DNA from: Abditibacteriaceae bacterium
GTDB taxonomy: Bacteria > Armatimonadota > Abditibacteriia > Abditibacteriales > Abditibacteriaceae
Direction of reading: 5' to 3'
DNA length: 64,000 nt
Assembly: GCA_019239895.1 (NCBI GenBank)
Contig: JAFAZH010000014.1
Span: 1-64,000, forward strand
The position numbers and the translations under genes are program-made. Shown in pieces: positions 54,097-61,927 of this stretch. Positions within the stretch are counted from its first letter, which is position 1; the number at the start of each line of letters is the position of its first letter. The notes below the pieces were generated by a model, which had not been told where the DNA came from, made no database searches, and was given only the letters and a program-made list of their open reading frames with translations.

Positions 54097-55068
54097 ATGT
54101 GTGGGCGAGGACAATTGGAGCGCATCATGAGCATGGATCGCAAGATTCGGGCTGGCGAGTATCCCAACGCCCACAGCATCGCGGAGGAGTTCGACCTCAA
54201 GCCCCGCGTCATTTATGATGATCGTGCCTTTATGAAGAACCGCTTGAGAGCACCTATCGCCTATGACCGTAAGCGACATGGTTGGTATTACACCGATACC
54301 GCTTGGGTCTTGCCGTCAGCATTTGTCACGCAGGGCGAGATGCTGGCTTTTTTTCTGAGTGTCGAGGTGGCCCGCCGTTACCTGGGCACGGCCCTCGAAG
54401 CGCCGCTGAAATCTGCTGTGCAGAAAATCACCCAGGGCTTGGAGAGTCGGGTCGAGGTGGACTTGGACTCACTGCGCCAACATTATACGTTTGCCGCGCC
54501 GCCCTCGCTCAAGGTAGACGAAAGGATTTTGGCGATGCTCGATGGGGCGATTCAAACCCAGCGTCAGGTGCGGATGCGCTATTTCACGGCAGCGCGTGGT
54601 GAGCACACCGAACGCACCGTAGACCCTCACCACTTGAGAAATGTCGGCGGCGACTGGTATCTCCTGGCCTTCGATGATGCCAGCCGCCAGATGCGTACCT
54701 TCCATGTCGGGCGCATTGAGGAGTGGCAGCAACTGGACACAGGCTTTACCTTCCAGCCGGATTTCGATGTCGAAGCGTGGCGGCAAACCGCGTTTCAGGC
54801 CGAGGCGACCGCCGAGCAAACCGATGTCGTGGTGCGCTTCGATGCTTACCAGGCTCGCTACATCCGCGAGCGCCACTGGCACGACAGCCAGCAGATCGAA
54901 GAACTGCCGGATGGCGGCCTCCTCCTGCGCCTGCACACCGGCGGATTAGGCCAGGTGCAACGGTGGGTGATGCAGTATGGCAACCACGCCGAAGTCTTGG
55001 AGCCGCCAGAGTTACGCGCCGCCGTGCAAAACGAAGTGCGCGGGATGAGGGAACGATATGACCAGTAA
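54097..55068 (+). CDS. WYL-domain transcriptional regulator
   Basis: The 323-residue protein has an N-terminal winged HTH (ERIMSMDRKIRAGEYPNAHS then IAEEFDLKPRVIYDDRAFM, DeoR/HTH_11-like), a central WYL domain with MRYFTAARGEHTERTVDPHH and LRNVGGDWYLLAFDDASRQM (the W-Y-L triad), and a C-terminal WCX extension from about residue 235. WYL proteins near CRISPR loci bind nucleic acids or nucleotides and control cas expression or defence. Here the gene lies between the array leader, which fires in the other direction, and the cas operon. A strong AAGGAG and TATAAT support the start. Whether it activates or represses the locus cannot be told. Confidence 0.9.
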   Translation: MCGRGQLERIMSMDRKIRAGEYPNAHSIAEEFDLKPRVIYDDRAFMKNRLRAPIAYDRKRHGWYYTDTAWVLPSAFVTQGEMLAFFLSVEVARRYLGTALEAPLKSAVQKITQGLESRVEVDLDSLRQHYTFAAPPSLKVDERILAMLDGAIQTQRQVRMRYFTAARGEHTERTVDPHHLRNVGGDWYLLAFDDASRQMRTFHVGRIEEWQQLDTGFTFQPDFDVEAWRQTAFQAEATAEQTDVVVRFDAYQARYIRERHWHDSQQIEELPDGGLLLRLHTGGLGQVQRWVMQYGNHAEVLEPPELRAAVQNEVRGMRERYDQ

Positions 55069-55072
55069 GACA

Positions 55073-55162
55073 ATTTGCGCCCCCACTAGTGTAGGGAAGG
55101 TGATCCCGGTATTATCCAGTCTCATCCATAAATCGGTTCACACCCACTTACGTGAGTCTATA
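55073..55162 (-). ncRNA. crRNA-like regulatory RNA (CreA/CreR-like): pseudo-repeat, spacer, pseudo-repeat
   Basis: On the minus strand a degenerate repeat (55162-55134) ends in the intact handle GTGAACCG, then comes a 32-nt spacer-like sequence starting ATTTATGGATGAGACTG, then a second degenerate repeat (55101-55073). The two repeats are exactly 61 bp apart, as in the array, and match it at about 19 and 16 of 28 positions. Each keeps a hairpin with G-T pairs: CTCAC/GTGGG and CCCTAC/GTGGGG. The first repeat has lost its 5' part, where TATATA may be a -10 box; the second has lost its 3' handle. This is what processing by Cas6e into one crRNA requires. The spacer pairs partly with 55252-55283. 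Transcription itself is inferred. Confidence 0.75.
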
Positions 55163-55251
55163 TAGAGTTTACAATTGTTGCGCAGAAAGGTCATTGGGGA
55201 TAGTGGACAAAGTTCAGGATACTCAGGGCCTTGAATCTTTGTAAGCTTTGT

Positions 55252-55286
55252 GTTGAGATGAGAGATCAGTCACATCCTTAAATCTT
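55252..55286 (-). promoter_or_regulatory. Partial protospacer with AAG PAM targeted by the crRNA-like RNA
   Basis: On the minus strand, AAG (55286-55284) is followed by ATTTAAGGATGTGACTG (55283-55267). The spacer of the RNA at 55073-55162 reads ATTTATGGATGAGACTG, identical except at positions 6 and 12, which are flipped out and unread in type I-E Cascade. Beyond position 17 there is no match, so Cascade could bind but Cas3 cleavage should not be licensed. The site abuts the AGGAGG of the gene at 55300; binding would block its transcription and probably that of cas3. A weak promoter (TTGAAT at 55231, TGAGAT at 55254) overlaps it. Confidence 0.75.
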
Positions 55287-55299
55287 AGGAGGATCAGTT

Positions 55300-55488
55300 A
55301 TGACCCGTAATTCCGTTCGCGCAACTGTGTTTGGTTTAATGGCCCAGAGTAGGCACTATGAGTATGACGAGGACAGCTTGATTCGAGATACGCGGCGTGA
55401 GCATCCAAAGGCACTCCAGAGTACAATTCTGCGTTACCGCAACGACTACAAGCAATGCAGGGGTAGCCACAAGCTTATTTGTAGATGA
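55300..55488 (+). CDS. 62-residue protein between the Cascade target site and cas3
   Basis: AGGAGG at 55287-55292 sits 7 bp before the ATG, the strongest ribosome binding site in the locus. The peptide reads MTRNSVRATVFGLMAQSRHY, then EYDEDSLIRDTRREHPKALQ and a tail STILRYRNDYKQCRGSHKLI. It is charged, probably helical, without a signal peptide or membrane helix. It is the first gene after the crRNA-like target, so repression by Cascade would silence it. It may be a small toxin kept silent by CreA-type RNA, a cas-operon leader protein, or an adaptor; no family is recognised. It is 83 bp before cas3 with a hairpin between. Confidence 0.6.
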   Translation: MTRNSVRATVFGLMAQSRHYEYDEDSLIRDTRREHPKALQSTILRYRNDYKQCRGSHKLICR

Positions 55489-55502
55489 ACTCACCGTAGC
55501 TT

Positions 55503-55543
55503 AAGTTGCTACCTACACCAGCCAAAGCGACAGGTAGCAACTT
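55503..55543. terminator. Strong hairpin between the 62-codon gene and cas3
   Basis: AAGTTGCTACCT (55503-55514) and AGGTAGCAACTT (55532-55543) form a perfect 12-bp stem with a 17-nt loop. The following sequence GAGCTGTATTTC has only a weak T content, so it may attenuate, or protect the 5' end of the cas3 message, rather than fully terminate. It lies 29 bp upstream of the cas3 ATG. Confidence 0.6.
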
Positions 55544-55571
55544 GAGCTGTATTTCTCGTGTAAGGATTGAA

Positions 55572-58289
55572 ATGACGAGCATCGCTTATAAATTATGGGC
55601 CAAATCTGATCCTTATCATCCTCTCTGGTGCCACTTATTGGATGTGGCTGCTGTCGCCAAAGCTCTCCTACCACGCTTTGGGCCGCTGGAGGAGATGCCA
55701 ACGGAATGGGCTTGCTACTTATGTGCTTTGCACGATATTGGCAAGGCTGACCCCTGGTTTCAAAACAAAGACGCCACGTTAGCTGAAGCCTTGGCACAGT
55801 TGGGGTTGAAGTTGCCGGAGCGGTTGGATACGACTTCATCGTCCATGCTACGTTTTCGGCATGAGGCGCGTTCGCAGGGGTGGCTGCTGGATTATCTGCC
55901 AGCACAGCACGGTTGGGGCAAGAGTGCCGCGCGCGTCGCGGTTCATGCCATTAACGGGCATCACGGCAACTTTGGGGCCGATTGCTACAAAGAGTCTGAC
56001 TGGCCTGTTCAATACGCCACTTGGAATCCCATGCGGGAACAACTGGCGCAACTGGTCTGGGACGCGCTACAACCACCGCCTTATGCGCCGCAAAAGTTCG
56101 ATCATGCGGGCGCGTTGGGCGTCACGCTGTCCGGGCTAATTATCCTCGCTGATTGGATTGCTTCCAATGACTCGGTTTACCCTTACTCCGACTTGCATGG
56201 GCACGACGATCCCAAAGCCTATTTTGCAGCCGCGCAAGCGCAGGCGCGGGCAGTTGTGCATAAGATGAAGCTGGACACGCCAGCCGCGCGGCAGCTTGCG
56301 CCGCAGCCACGCTTTGGCGATGTGTGGCCCGACTTAGCCGACTCGCCGCGCCCCTCGCAGAGCGCGCTTGAAAGCGAAGTATTGGCGGGGCGCGCAATGC
56401 CCGGCTTAGCTATCATCGAAGCGCAAATGGGGGAAGGCAAAACTGAAGGCGCGATTTACCTAAGCGAGTGCTGGAACGCTCAACGCGGTGTGCAGGGTAT
56501 TTATTTTGGACTGCCAACCCAGGCCACCAGCAACCAGATGCATGGGCGTTATGCCAAGTATTTGCGGGTGCGTCGTCCTGGCGCGTCGCCCCGCCTCGTG
56601 CATGGCATGGCGTGGCTCGTGGACGATGTAGCGCCCGCCACCACAGCGCAAACTTATGGCGATACGGAAGACCGTCTCCTGTCCCGCGAATGGTTTCGCC
56701 CGTTGCGGCGCGCTCTGCTGGCCCCGGATGGCGTGGGCACCATAGACCAGGCGTTGCTGGCCGCGTTGCACGTCAAGTTTGGGACGCTGCGCCTGTTGGG
56801 GTTGCGCGCCAAAGTCTTAGTGATAGATGAGGCGCACGCCTATGACCAATACATGACAACCATTTTGGAACAGCTTTTGAAATGGTGCCGCGCCTTGGAA
56901 ATCCCCGTCATTTTGCTATCCGCCACGCTCTCCGCACAACAGAAGGAAAGACTCGTGGGCGCTTATGGTGGCGATGTTAAAGCTCTCGCCGCCAGCGCCG
57001 AAGCCGACTATCCGCTCTTGACTTTTGTCGCGTTGGACGGCACGCCGCGCACCGTGCCTATCCAGCGCGATCCCAGCCAGGCGCGCGAACTCGGTCTCAA
57101 GCTCCATTACGGCCTATTAGACGATACGGCGCAGATTGCGCGGCAGGCATTAGAGCGTGTTGCGGATGGGGGTTGCGCTTGCCTCTTGATGAACACGGTC
57201 AAGGGCGCACAACAAGTCTATGAGGCTATCGCAGACCTCCTGAAAACTAATGAATTTGCGGCCCCAGATGTGGTGGCCTTGTTGCACGCGCGGTTTCGGG
57301 CGCAACGGCGGCAGGAAATCGAAAAGCGTGTCACCGCCCTCTTCGGCAAAGACGCCACGGTAGACAATGGCCAACGACCCCGCCGCGCTATCCTGGTGGC
57401 CACGCAGGTGGTCGAGCAATCATTGGACGTGGATTTTGACTTTTTCTTGACCCAAATTGCGCCTGTGGATTTGCTATTGCAACGCAGCGGACGCCTCTGG
57501 CGGCACCACAAACACGATGCGGCTCGTCCCGCCTTAGATGCTGGCCCTGTCCTGGAAGTCTTGTTGCCCGCAGCAGCGAGTTTGAAGTTTGGCGTGAGTG
57601 AAAAAATCTATGCGCGTGTGGTGCTGCTCCGCACCCTGGCCGCGCTGCATGGCCGCACTGTACTTCATCTGCCAGATCAATTTCGCCCGCTCATTGAAGC
57701 GGTCTATGGCGAAGCCATACCAGAAAGCGAAATCGTGCCCCGGTCAGAGATCGAAGCCGCCGCCCATGCCTGGCAAACGGAGCAAGCTGCGGCCCGCACC
57801 GCAGCCAATGTGAATCTTTTGCCAGACCCACATCCGCGCGAGTTTCACTTCGTGGGACGCGACAAGGCCGAGGCCGAGGAGGGCGCGGCCAAAGACTATC
57901 TCCGCATCAGCACGCGCCTGGGCGATGACTCGCGCGCCGCGCTTGTCTTGAGCGATAAACGCCTGATCGCCCTGGCGCGCTCGTCAGCGGATGAAAATAA
58001 GGGCCACAAGTTGAAACCACCGCCCCGTCGTCGCTTGCGCCGCCTGTTCAACCACAAGGTCAATCTGCCCAAGTGGTGGCTGCAAGCAGCCGAACCCGCC
58101 ACCGGCTTCGAGCCGTTTTTTGAGGGCCAGAACTGGCTGCGCGGCCATATCATAGTGCCGTTGCGCGGTGGCGAATGGCAGGCCGCCAACGGCGCAGTCA
58201 TCCGTGACGACGCTAAGCTCGGACTGACCTACACCCCTGCTGCCATAGCAGATAAAGGAGAAGAAGCCGATGCCGGAATTATTGGATGA
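55572..58289 (+). CDS. cas3: CRISPR-associated nuclease/helicase Cas3 (type I-E)
   Basis: Cas3 is recruited to Cascade-bound DNA, nicks the displaced strand and degrades it. The 905-residue protein has an N-terminal HD nuclease (PLWCHLLDVAAVAKALL, CALHDIGKADPWFQ, then HGWGK and GHHGNFG), followed by a superfamily 2 helicase: Walker A AQMGEGKTEGAIYL (about residue 285), DEAH box VLVIDEAHAYDQYMT (about 417), LLSATLSAQQKE, and QVVEQSLDVDFDFFLTQIAP with LLQRSGRLWRH. All catalytic motifs are intact. An earlier TTG lies inside the upstream hairpin, so the ATG at 55572 with TAAGGA upstream is used. Its 3' end overlaps cse1 by 20 bp. Confidence 0.96.
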   Translation: MTSIAYKLWAKSDPYHPLWCHLLDVAAVAKALLPRFGPLEEMPTEWACYLCALHDIGKADPWFQNKDATLAEALAQLGLKLPERLDTTSSSMLRFRHEARSQGWLLDYLPAQHGWGKSAARVAVHAINGHHGNFGADCYKESDWPVQYATWNPMREQLAQLVWDALQPPPYAPQKFDHAGALGVTLSGLIILADWIASNDSVYPYSDLHGHDDPKAYFAAAQAQARAVVHKMKLDTPAARQLAPQPRFGDVWPDLADSPRPSQSALESEVLAGRAMPGLAIIEAQMGEGKTEGAIYLSECWNAQRGVQGIYFGLPTQATSNQMHGRYAKYLRVRRPGASPRLVHGMAWLVDDVAPATTAQTYGDTEDRLLSREWFRPLRRALLAPDGVGTIDQALLAALHVKFGTLRLLGLRAKVLVIDEAHAYDQYMTTILEQLLKWCRALEIPVILLSATLSAQQKERLVGAYGGDVKALAASAEADYPLLTFVALDGTPRTVPIQRDPSQARELGLKLHYGLLDDTAQIARQALERVADGGCACLLMNTVKGAQQVYEAIADLLKTNEFAAPDVVALLHARFRAQRRQEIEKRVTALFGKDATVDNGQRPRRAILVATQVVEQSLDVDFDFFLTQIAPVDLLLQRSGRLWRHHKHDAARPALDAGPVLEVLLPAAASLKFGVSEKIYARVVLLRTLAALHGRTVLHLPDQFRPLIEAVYGEAIPESEIVPRSEIEAAAHAWQTEQAAARTAANVNLLPDPHPREFHFVGRDKAEAEEGAAKDYLRISTRLGDDSRAALVLSDKRLIALARSSADENKGHKLKPPPRRRLRRLFNHKVNLPKWWLQAAEPATGFEPFFEGQNWLRGHIIVPLRGGEWQAANGAVIRDDAKLGLTYTPAAIADKGEEADAGIIG

Positions 58290-59907
58290 AGTTGCCACGC
58301 CTGCCATGCCGACTCAACAAGAACCTCGCTTTGATGTCGCTTATGAGCCGTGGCTGCCTCTCGTGCGCGAGAATGGAGATGTGGAGGAAGCCGGGCTTAT
58401 TGAAACCCTCTGCCAAGCGCACGAGATACAAGCGATTCGTGACCCGATGCCGCCCGTCGAGTGTGGTTTAGTGCGCCTGTTGGTTGCCTTTGCCTTAGAT
58501 ATTTTTGAACCGGATGGCGCGGCAGATTGGGAAGAGGTCTGGGAGATGGGCCGCTTTGACGAGGCGCGGGTGCGGGCCTACTTCGACAAGTATGCGGATC
58601 GTTTCAACTTGTTCGACGAGGTGCATCCTTTCTTGCAAGATGCCGCTGCGGGTGGCGATGATAAGCCCCTCGCGGGCTTATTGCCGTCGCAACCAGCGGG
58701 CACTAATGCGGCGCATTTTCAGCATGGGGTCGAGGCGGATTTCGCGGTAGCGCCCGCGCTGGCGGCGCGGCTGCTGGCGACGATTGCCCCCTTTATGACG
58801 GCGGGTGGGGCGGGGCTGTCGCCCTCCATTAACGGCGCACCGCCTTGGTATGTGCTACTGCAAGGCGCTAATTTGTTTGAGACTATCTGGCTCAACTGCC
58901 TGGTGCTGGCCGACCTGCGGCCCAAAGTGCAAGCAGATGTTCCAGCCTGGCGCGATGATCGCCCGCTGCTCAAGACAGATCGCACCGAAGCCGGATTGTT
59001 AGAAGCCTTAACGTGGCGTCCGCGGCGCATTCGCCTCGTGCCGCACTTGGCTCCCCAAGGCAATGGGCGCTGCGCTTTGAGCGGACAGGAAACGCCGGTT
59101 CTGGTGGGGCGCATGAAGTTTGCCGCTGCCTGGAGTACGCGCTTTGAATGGCGCGACCCCAACGTGCCGCGTCGCGTCTCCACTGAAGGCGCGATTGTGT
59201 TGCGCCCCCGTGAAGGACGCGAAGTGTGGCGTGATGTTGGCGCGCTCGCCCTCCTCCGCCATAGCGAGCGCGGGGGCAGTGAGCGGCCCAGCATCGTCTC
59301 GCAATTCGCGTCACTCATTGAGCAGCAATATTTGCCGGAAGATACGCCACTCCGCCTGGCGCTGTATGGGATGCGCACGGACATGAAAATGAAAGTTTTC
59401 GAGTGGCACCGTGAAATGCTCCGATTGCCCGCACCCCTCTTATGGCAACAGCAGTTTCAAAGCCAGGCGACGGATGCCATAAAACTGGCCGACGATGTTG
59501 CTTATGCCCTGGGACGCGCTATCAAACACACTTATCCACGCGACGGCGCGGGCAACGACAAGGCTTTCGAGCCGCTCATCGCGCGGGCGCAAAGCCAGTT
59601 CTGGCGGCGTTTGCGTCCCTACTACACTGATACTCCAGATTCGCTATTATATCGTCTTGCGCCTCTTCATCCAGAGCGTGACGGCGCACAAATTCAGGCC
59701 GCTATTCAAGAGTGGCACAAGGCGATGCGACAAGTGGCGCAACGCGCGTTAGACCAGGCCATTGGTGAACTGGATACTGACGGCGCGGCCATGAAACGCC
59801 AGATGGAAGCACGCAGCCAGTTTGCGGGGCGATTATGGGCACTCTTGAATCCCGAAGCTGCCGCAACCGCCAAAGAAAAGAAGAAAAAGGAGTCCAAGCA
59901 TGAATGA
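58270..59907 (+). CDS. cse1: Type I-E Cascade large subunit Cse1 (Cas8e)
   Basis: Recognises the PAM and recruits Cas3. The 545-residue product begins ATPAMPTQQEPRFDVAYEPW, followed by DVEEAGLIETLCQAHEIQAI and LVRLLVAFALDIFEPDG, then a FNLFDEVHPFLQDAA block typical of Cse1, and ISTNA-like helical C-terminal four-helix bundle (DAIKLADDVAYALGRAIKH). ATG at 58270 follows GGAGAAG and overlaps the cas3 end by 20 bp, so translation is coupled. The length is close to E. coli CasA (502). Confidence 0.95.
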   Translation: MPELLDEVATPAMPTQQEPRFDVAYEPWLPLVRENGDVEEAGLIETLCQAHEIQAIRDPMPPVECGLVRLLVAFALDIFEPDGAADWEEVWEMGRFDEARVRAYFDKYADRFNLFDEVHPFLQDAAAGGDDKPLAGLLPSQPAGTNAAHFQHGVEADFAVAPALAARLLATIAPFMTAGGAGLSPSINGAPPWYVLLQGANLFETIWLNCLVLADLRPKVQADVPAWRDDRPLLKTDRTEAGLLEALTWRPRRIRLVPHLAPQGNGRCALSGQETPVLVGRMKFAAAWSTRFEWRDPNVPRRVSTEGAIVLRPREGREVWRDVGALALLRHSERGGSERPSIVSQFASLIEQQYLPEDTPLRLALYGMRTDMKMKVFEWHREMLRLPAPLLWQQQFQSQATDAIKLADDVAYALGRAIKHTYPRDGAGNDKAFEPLIARAQSQFWRRLRPYYTDTPDSLLYRLAPLHPERDGAQIQAAIQEWHKAMRQVAQRALDQAIGELDTDGAAMKRQMEARSQFAGRLWALLNPEAAATAKEKKKKESKHE

Positions 59908-60631
59908 GGCAACAGTAGCCGCCGTTGCGCCGCAACCGGCAACAGCCGTCATTGAAGATGCCGCTGGCGAGAGTAGAGCCAGCGACAAGTCGCAGCAATT
60001 TCCTAAACACGACACGCTGAAAATTAAAGACTGGTGGGAGGCGTTGGCTCAGGCCCGTCAATTCGTGTGGAAGTTAGAGGATTTGCGCGACCCGAAAGTA
60101 GCAAGTTTGCGTGGCATCAACCGAGGCAAGTTGGCGGCGTTAAGGCGTAACGCCGGGGCCACAACAGGGACATCACGCGGTGTGGCATGGGTTGCGGATT
60201 GGCTGCATGAGGTGCCTGTAGGTCAGCACGAACAATTTTTTCTAATTGCTACTCTTTTCGATCTCAATCGTAAGCCGCCCATTATGAGAGATTTCGGCGA
60301 GACGATGCGGCGCGTCAAGGAGAATGCCAGCGACTCGTTTGAGCGACGCTTCCTCGTGTTGCTCGACGCGCAATTTGACCTTATCTATGATGCGCTCGAC
60401 GGCACGAGGAGCGGGGGTGGTGAACTGACTTATCGCTTAGACCAGATGGTGAAACTGGCCGCGTCCAAAGAAGTCGGCGTCAACTGGCCGGTGCTGTTAG
60501 CCGACCTCTGTTGCTGGGAGTTGCCCGGCAAACCGGTGCAGAAAAAATGGGCGCGCAATTTCTACGCGCCCCGTTTAGCGCCAGATGACGACCTATCTGC
60601 TGTGTCATTGCTTAGTAGCGACCCCGCTTAA
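59900..60631 (+). CDS. cse2: Type I-E Cascade small subunit Cse2 (Cas11e)
   Basis: Two copies form the belly of Cascade and stabilise the R-loop. The 243-residue product has an N-terminal low-complexity Ala-rich extension, then LKIKDWWEALAQARQFVWKL and LRGINRGKLAALRRNAGATT, the basic segment that binds DNA in Cse2, and a helical body including DSFERRFLVLLDAQ. It is longer than E. coli CasB (160) mainly through the N-terminus. It starts 8 bp inside cse1, indicating coupling. An 87-bp gap follows before cas7, the largest in the operon. Confidence 0.92.
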   Translation: MNEATVAAVAPQPATAVIEDAAGESRASDKSQQFPKHDTLKIKDWWEALAQARQFVWKLEDLRDPKVASLRGINRGKLAALRRNAGATTGTSRGVAWVADWLHEVPVGQHEQFFLIATLFDLNRKPPIMRDFGETMRRVKENASDSFERRFLVLLDAQFDLIYDALDGTRSGGGELTYRLDQMVKLAASKEVGVNWPVLLADLCCWELPGKPVQKKWARNFYAPRLAPDDDLSAVSLLSSDPA

Positions 60632-60718
60632 CCCCTAAGTTTTCAGGCTCAACCAGAAAATTGTTCGCAAATTCAACCAGATGCTCTAGTCTGGTCTACA
60701 GAAGAGGAGACTCAGTTT

Positions 60719-61927
60719 ATGTTGATTGAAATTCATGTTTTACAAAACCACGCGCCCAGCAACCTCAACCGCGATGAGTCTGGCAGCCCCAAGGAGTGCA
60801 TGTTTGGTGGCCACAAGCGTGCCCGCATTTCGAGCCAGTGTCTCAAGCGCAGCATCCGCCGTTCCGCTCTGTTTCAGCAGGAATTAGAAGGGCATCTCGC
60901 CACGCGCACGCGCCGCTTGCCTGAGCTGATGCGCGAGCGTTTCCTGGCCGAAGGCTTCGATGCGGAGATGGCCGAAGTCGCCGCGCAAAAGGCCAGTGGC
61001 TTTGGCACCAATGAAGGCAAAGAGCAAAAGCCCAAAGACGGCAAATACCCCACCGCGCAGACCATGTTTCTCACATCCTATGACATTGCAGCGGTTGCCA
61101 CTGTCCTGCTCAATGCGGCGCGTGAAGCAGGCACCGCCAAGAAGTTCGCGGCGCTCAAAGCCGCCGACTTGCAAGCCCTCGCGCAGCAAAAGGGCTTTCG
61201 CCAGACGACCGTAGACATTGCCCTCTTTGGCCGCATGACAACCTCTGCTGCCTTCCGCGATGTGGAAGCTGCCATGCAAGTCGCTCATGCGCTTTCAACC
61301 CACAAAGTGGATCACGAATTTGATTATTTTACCGCCGTGGACGACTTGAAAAACACGGCGGAAGAGGCGGCGGAAGAGGACGCAGGCGCGGATATGTTAG
61401 GTGATGTGGAATACAACTCCGCCTGTTACTACAAGTATTTCTCCCTGGATGTGGATGGCCTCATCGCCAATCTGACAGGGGCTAGCGCGCGGCGCAAAGA
61501 CATCCTTGACTCTGAAAAGCAGGAAGCCCGTGAACTGACGGGGCGCACCGTGGACACCTTTCTGCGCGCCATGACCCTGACCACGCCAACGGGCAAGCAG
61601 AACTCGTTCGCCGCGCACCAGTTACCCGCTGCTATTCTCGTGGAAGTGCGGCCCTATGCGGCTCCCGTATCCTATGCCAATGCCTTTGTTGATCCGGCGC
61701 GGCCTGGACGCGACGGCGACCTCGTGCAAGCCTCCCTCAAAAAACTTGGCACCCACGTCGAGGCGCTTACTACTGGCTTCAATCTGCCCAGTGCTGCGCG
61801 TTTCCTGCTCGCGCCAGAACACAAGGAGTTTCAAATTGATGGTGTGACGCGAGTCGCCAGCCTGAACGAATTATGCCAGCAACTCCACGCGACGGTTGAA
61901 GGAGGCAATGGAGGCGGCAATGGCTAA
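60719..61927 (+). CDS. cas7: Type I-E Cascade backbone subunit Cas7 (Cse4)
   Basis: Six copies wrap the crRNA spacer. The 402-residue product begins IEIHVLQNHAPSNLNRDESG and HKRARISSQCLKRSIRRSAL, the RRM and thumb residues that flip every sixth base of crRNA-DNA pairs, and later has AHALSTHKVDHEFDYFTAVD and TVDTFLRAMTLTTPTGKQNS. It is full length. An AGAGGAGA ribosome binding site precedes it in an 87-bp spacer containing a short AT-rich segment; an internal promoter or processing site is possible. Its stop overlaps cas5. Confidence 0.96.
   Translation: MLIEIHVLQNHAPSNLNRDESGSPKECMFGGHKRARISSQCLKRSIRRSALFQQELEGHLATRTRRLPELMRERFLAEGFDAEMAEVAAQKASGFGTNEGKEQKPKDGKYPTAQTMFLTSYDIAAVATVLLNAAREAGTAKKFAALKAADLQALAQQKGFRQTTVDIALFGRMTTSAAFRDVEAAMQVAHALSTHKVDHEFDYFTAVDDLKNTAEEAAEEDAGADMLGDVEYNSACYYKYFSLDVDGLIANLTGASARRKDILDSEKQEARELTGRTVDTFLRAMTLTTPTGKQNSFAAHQLPAAILVEVRPYAAPVSYANAFVDPARPGRDGDLVQASLKKLGTHVEALTTGFNLPSAARFLLAPEHKEFQIDGVTRVASLNELCQQLHATVEGGNGGGNG

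Noticed and set aside
55163-55250. Further degenerate CRISPR repeats at 61-bp steps beyond the two pseudo-repeats (55196, 55013)
   Set aside because: Neither position resembles the repeat, so the structure is a two-repeat mini-array, not the remnant of a long one.
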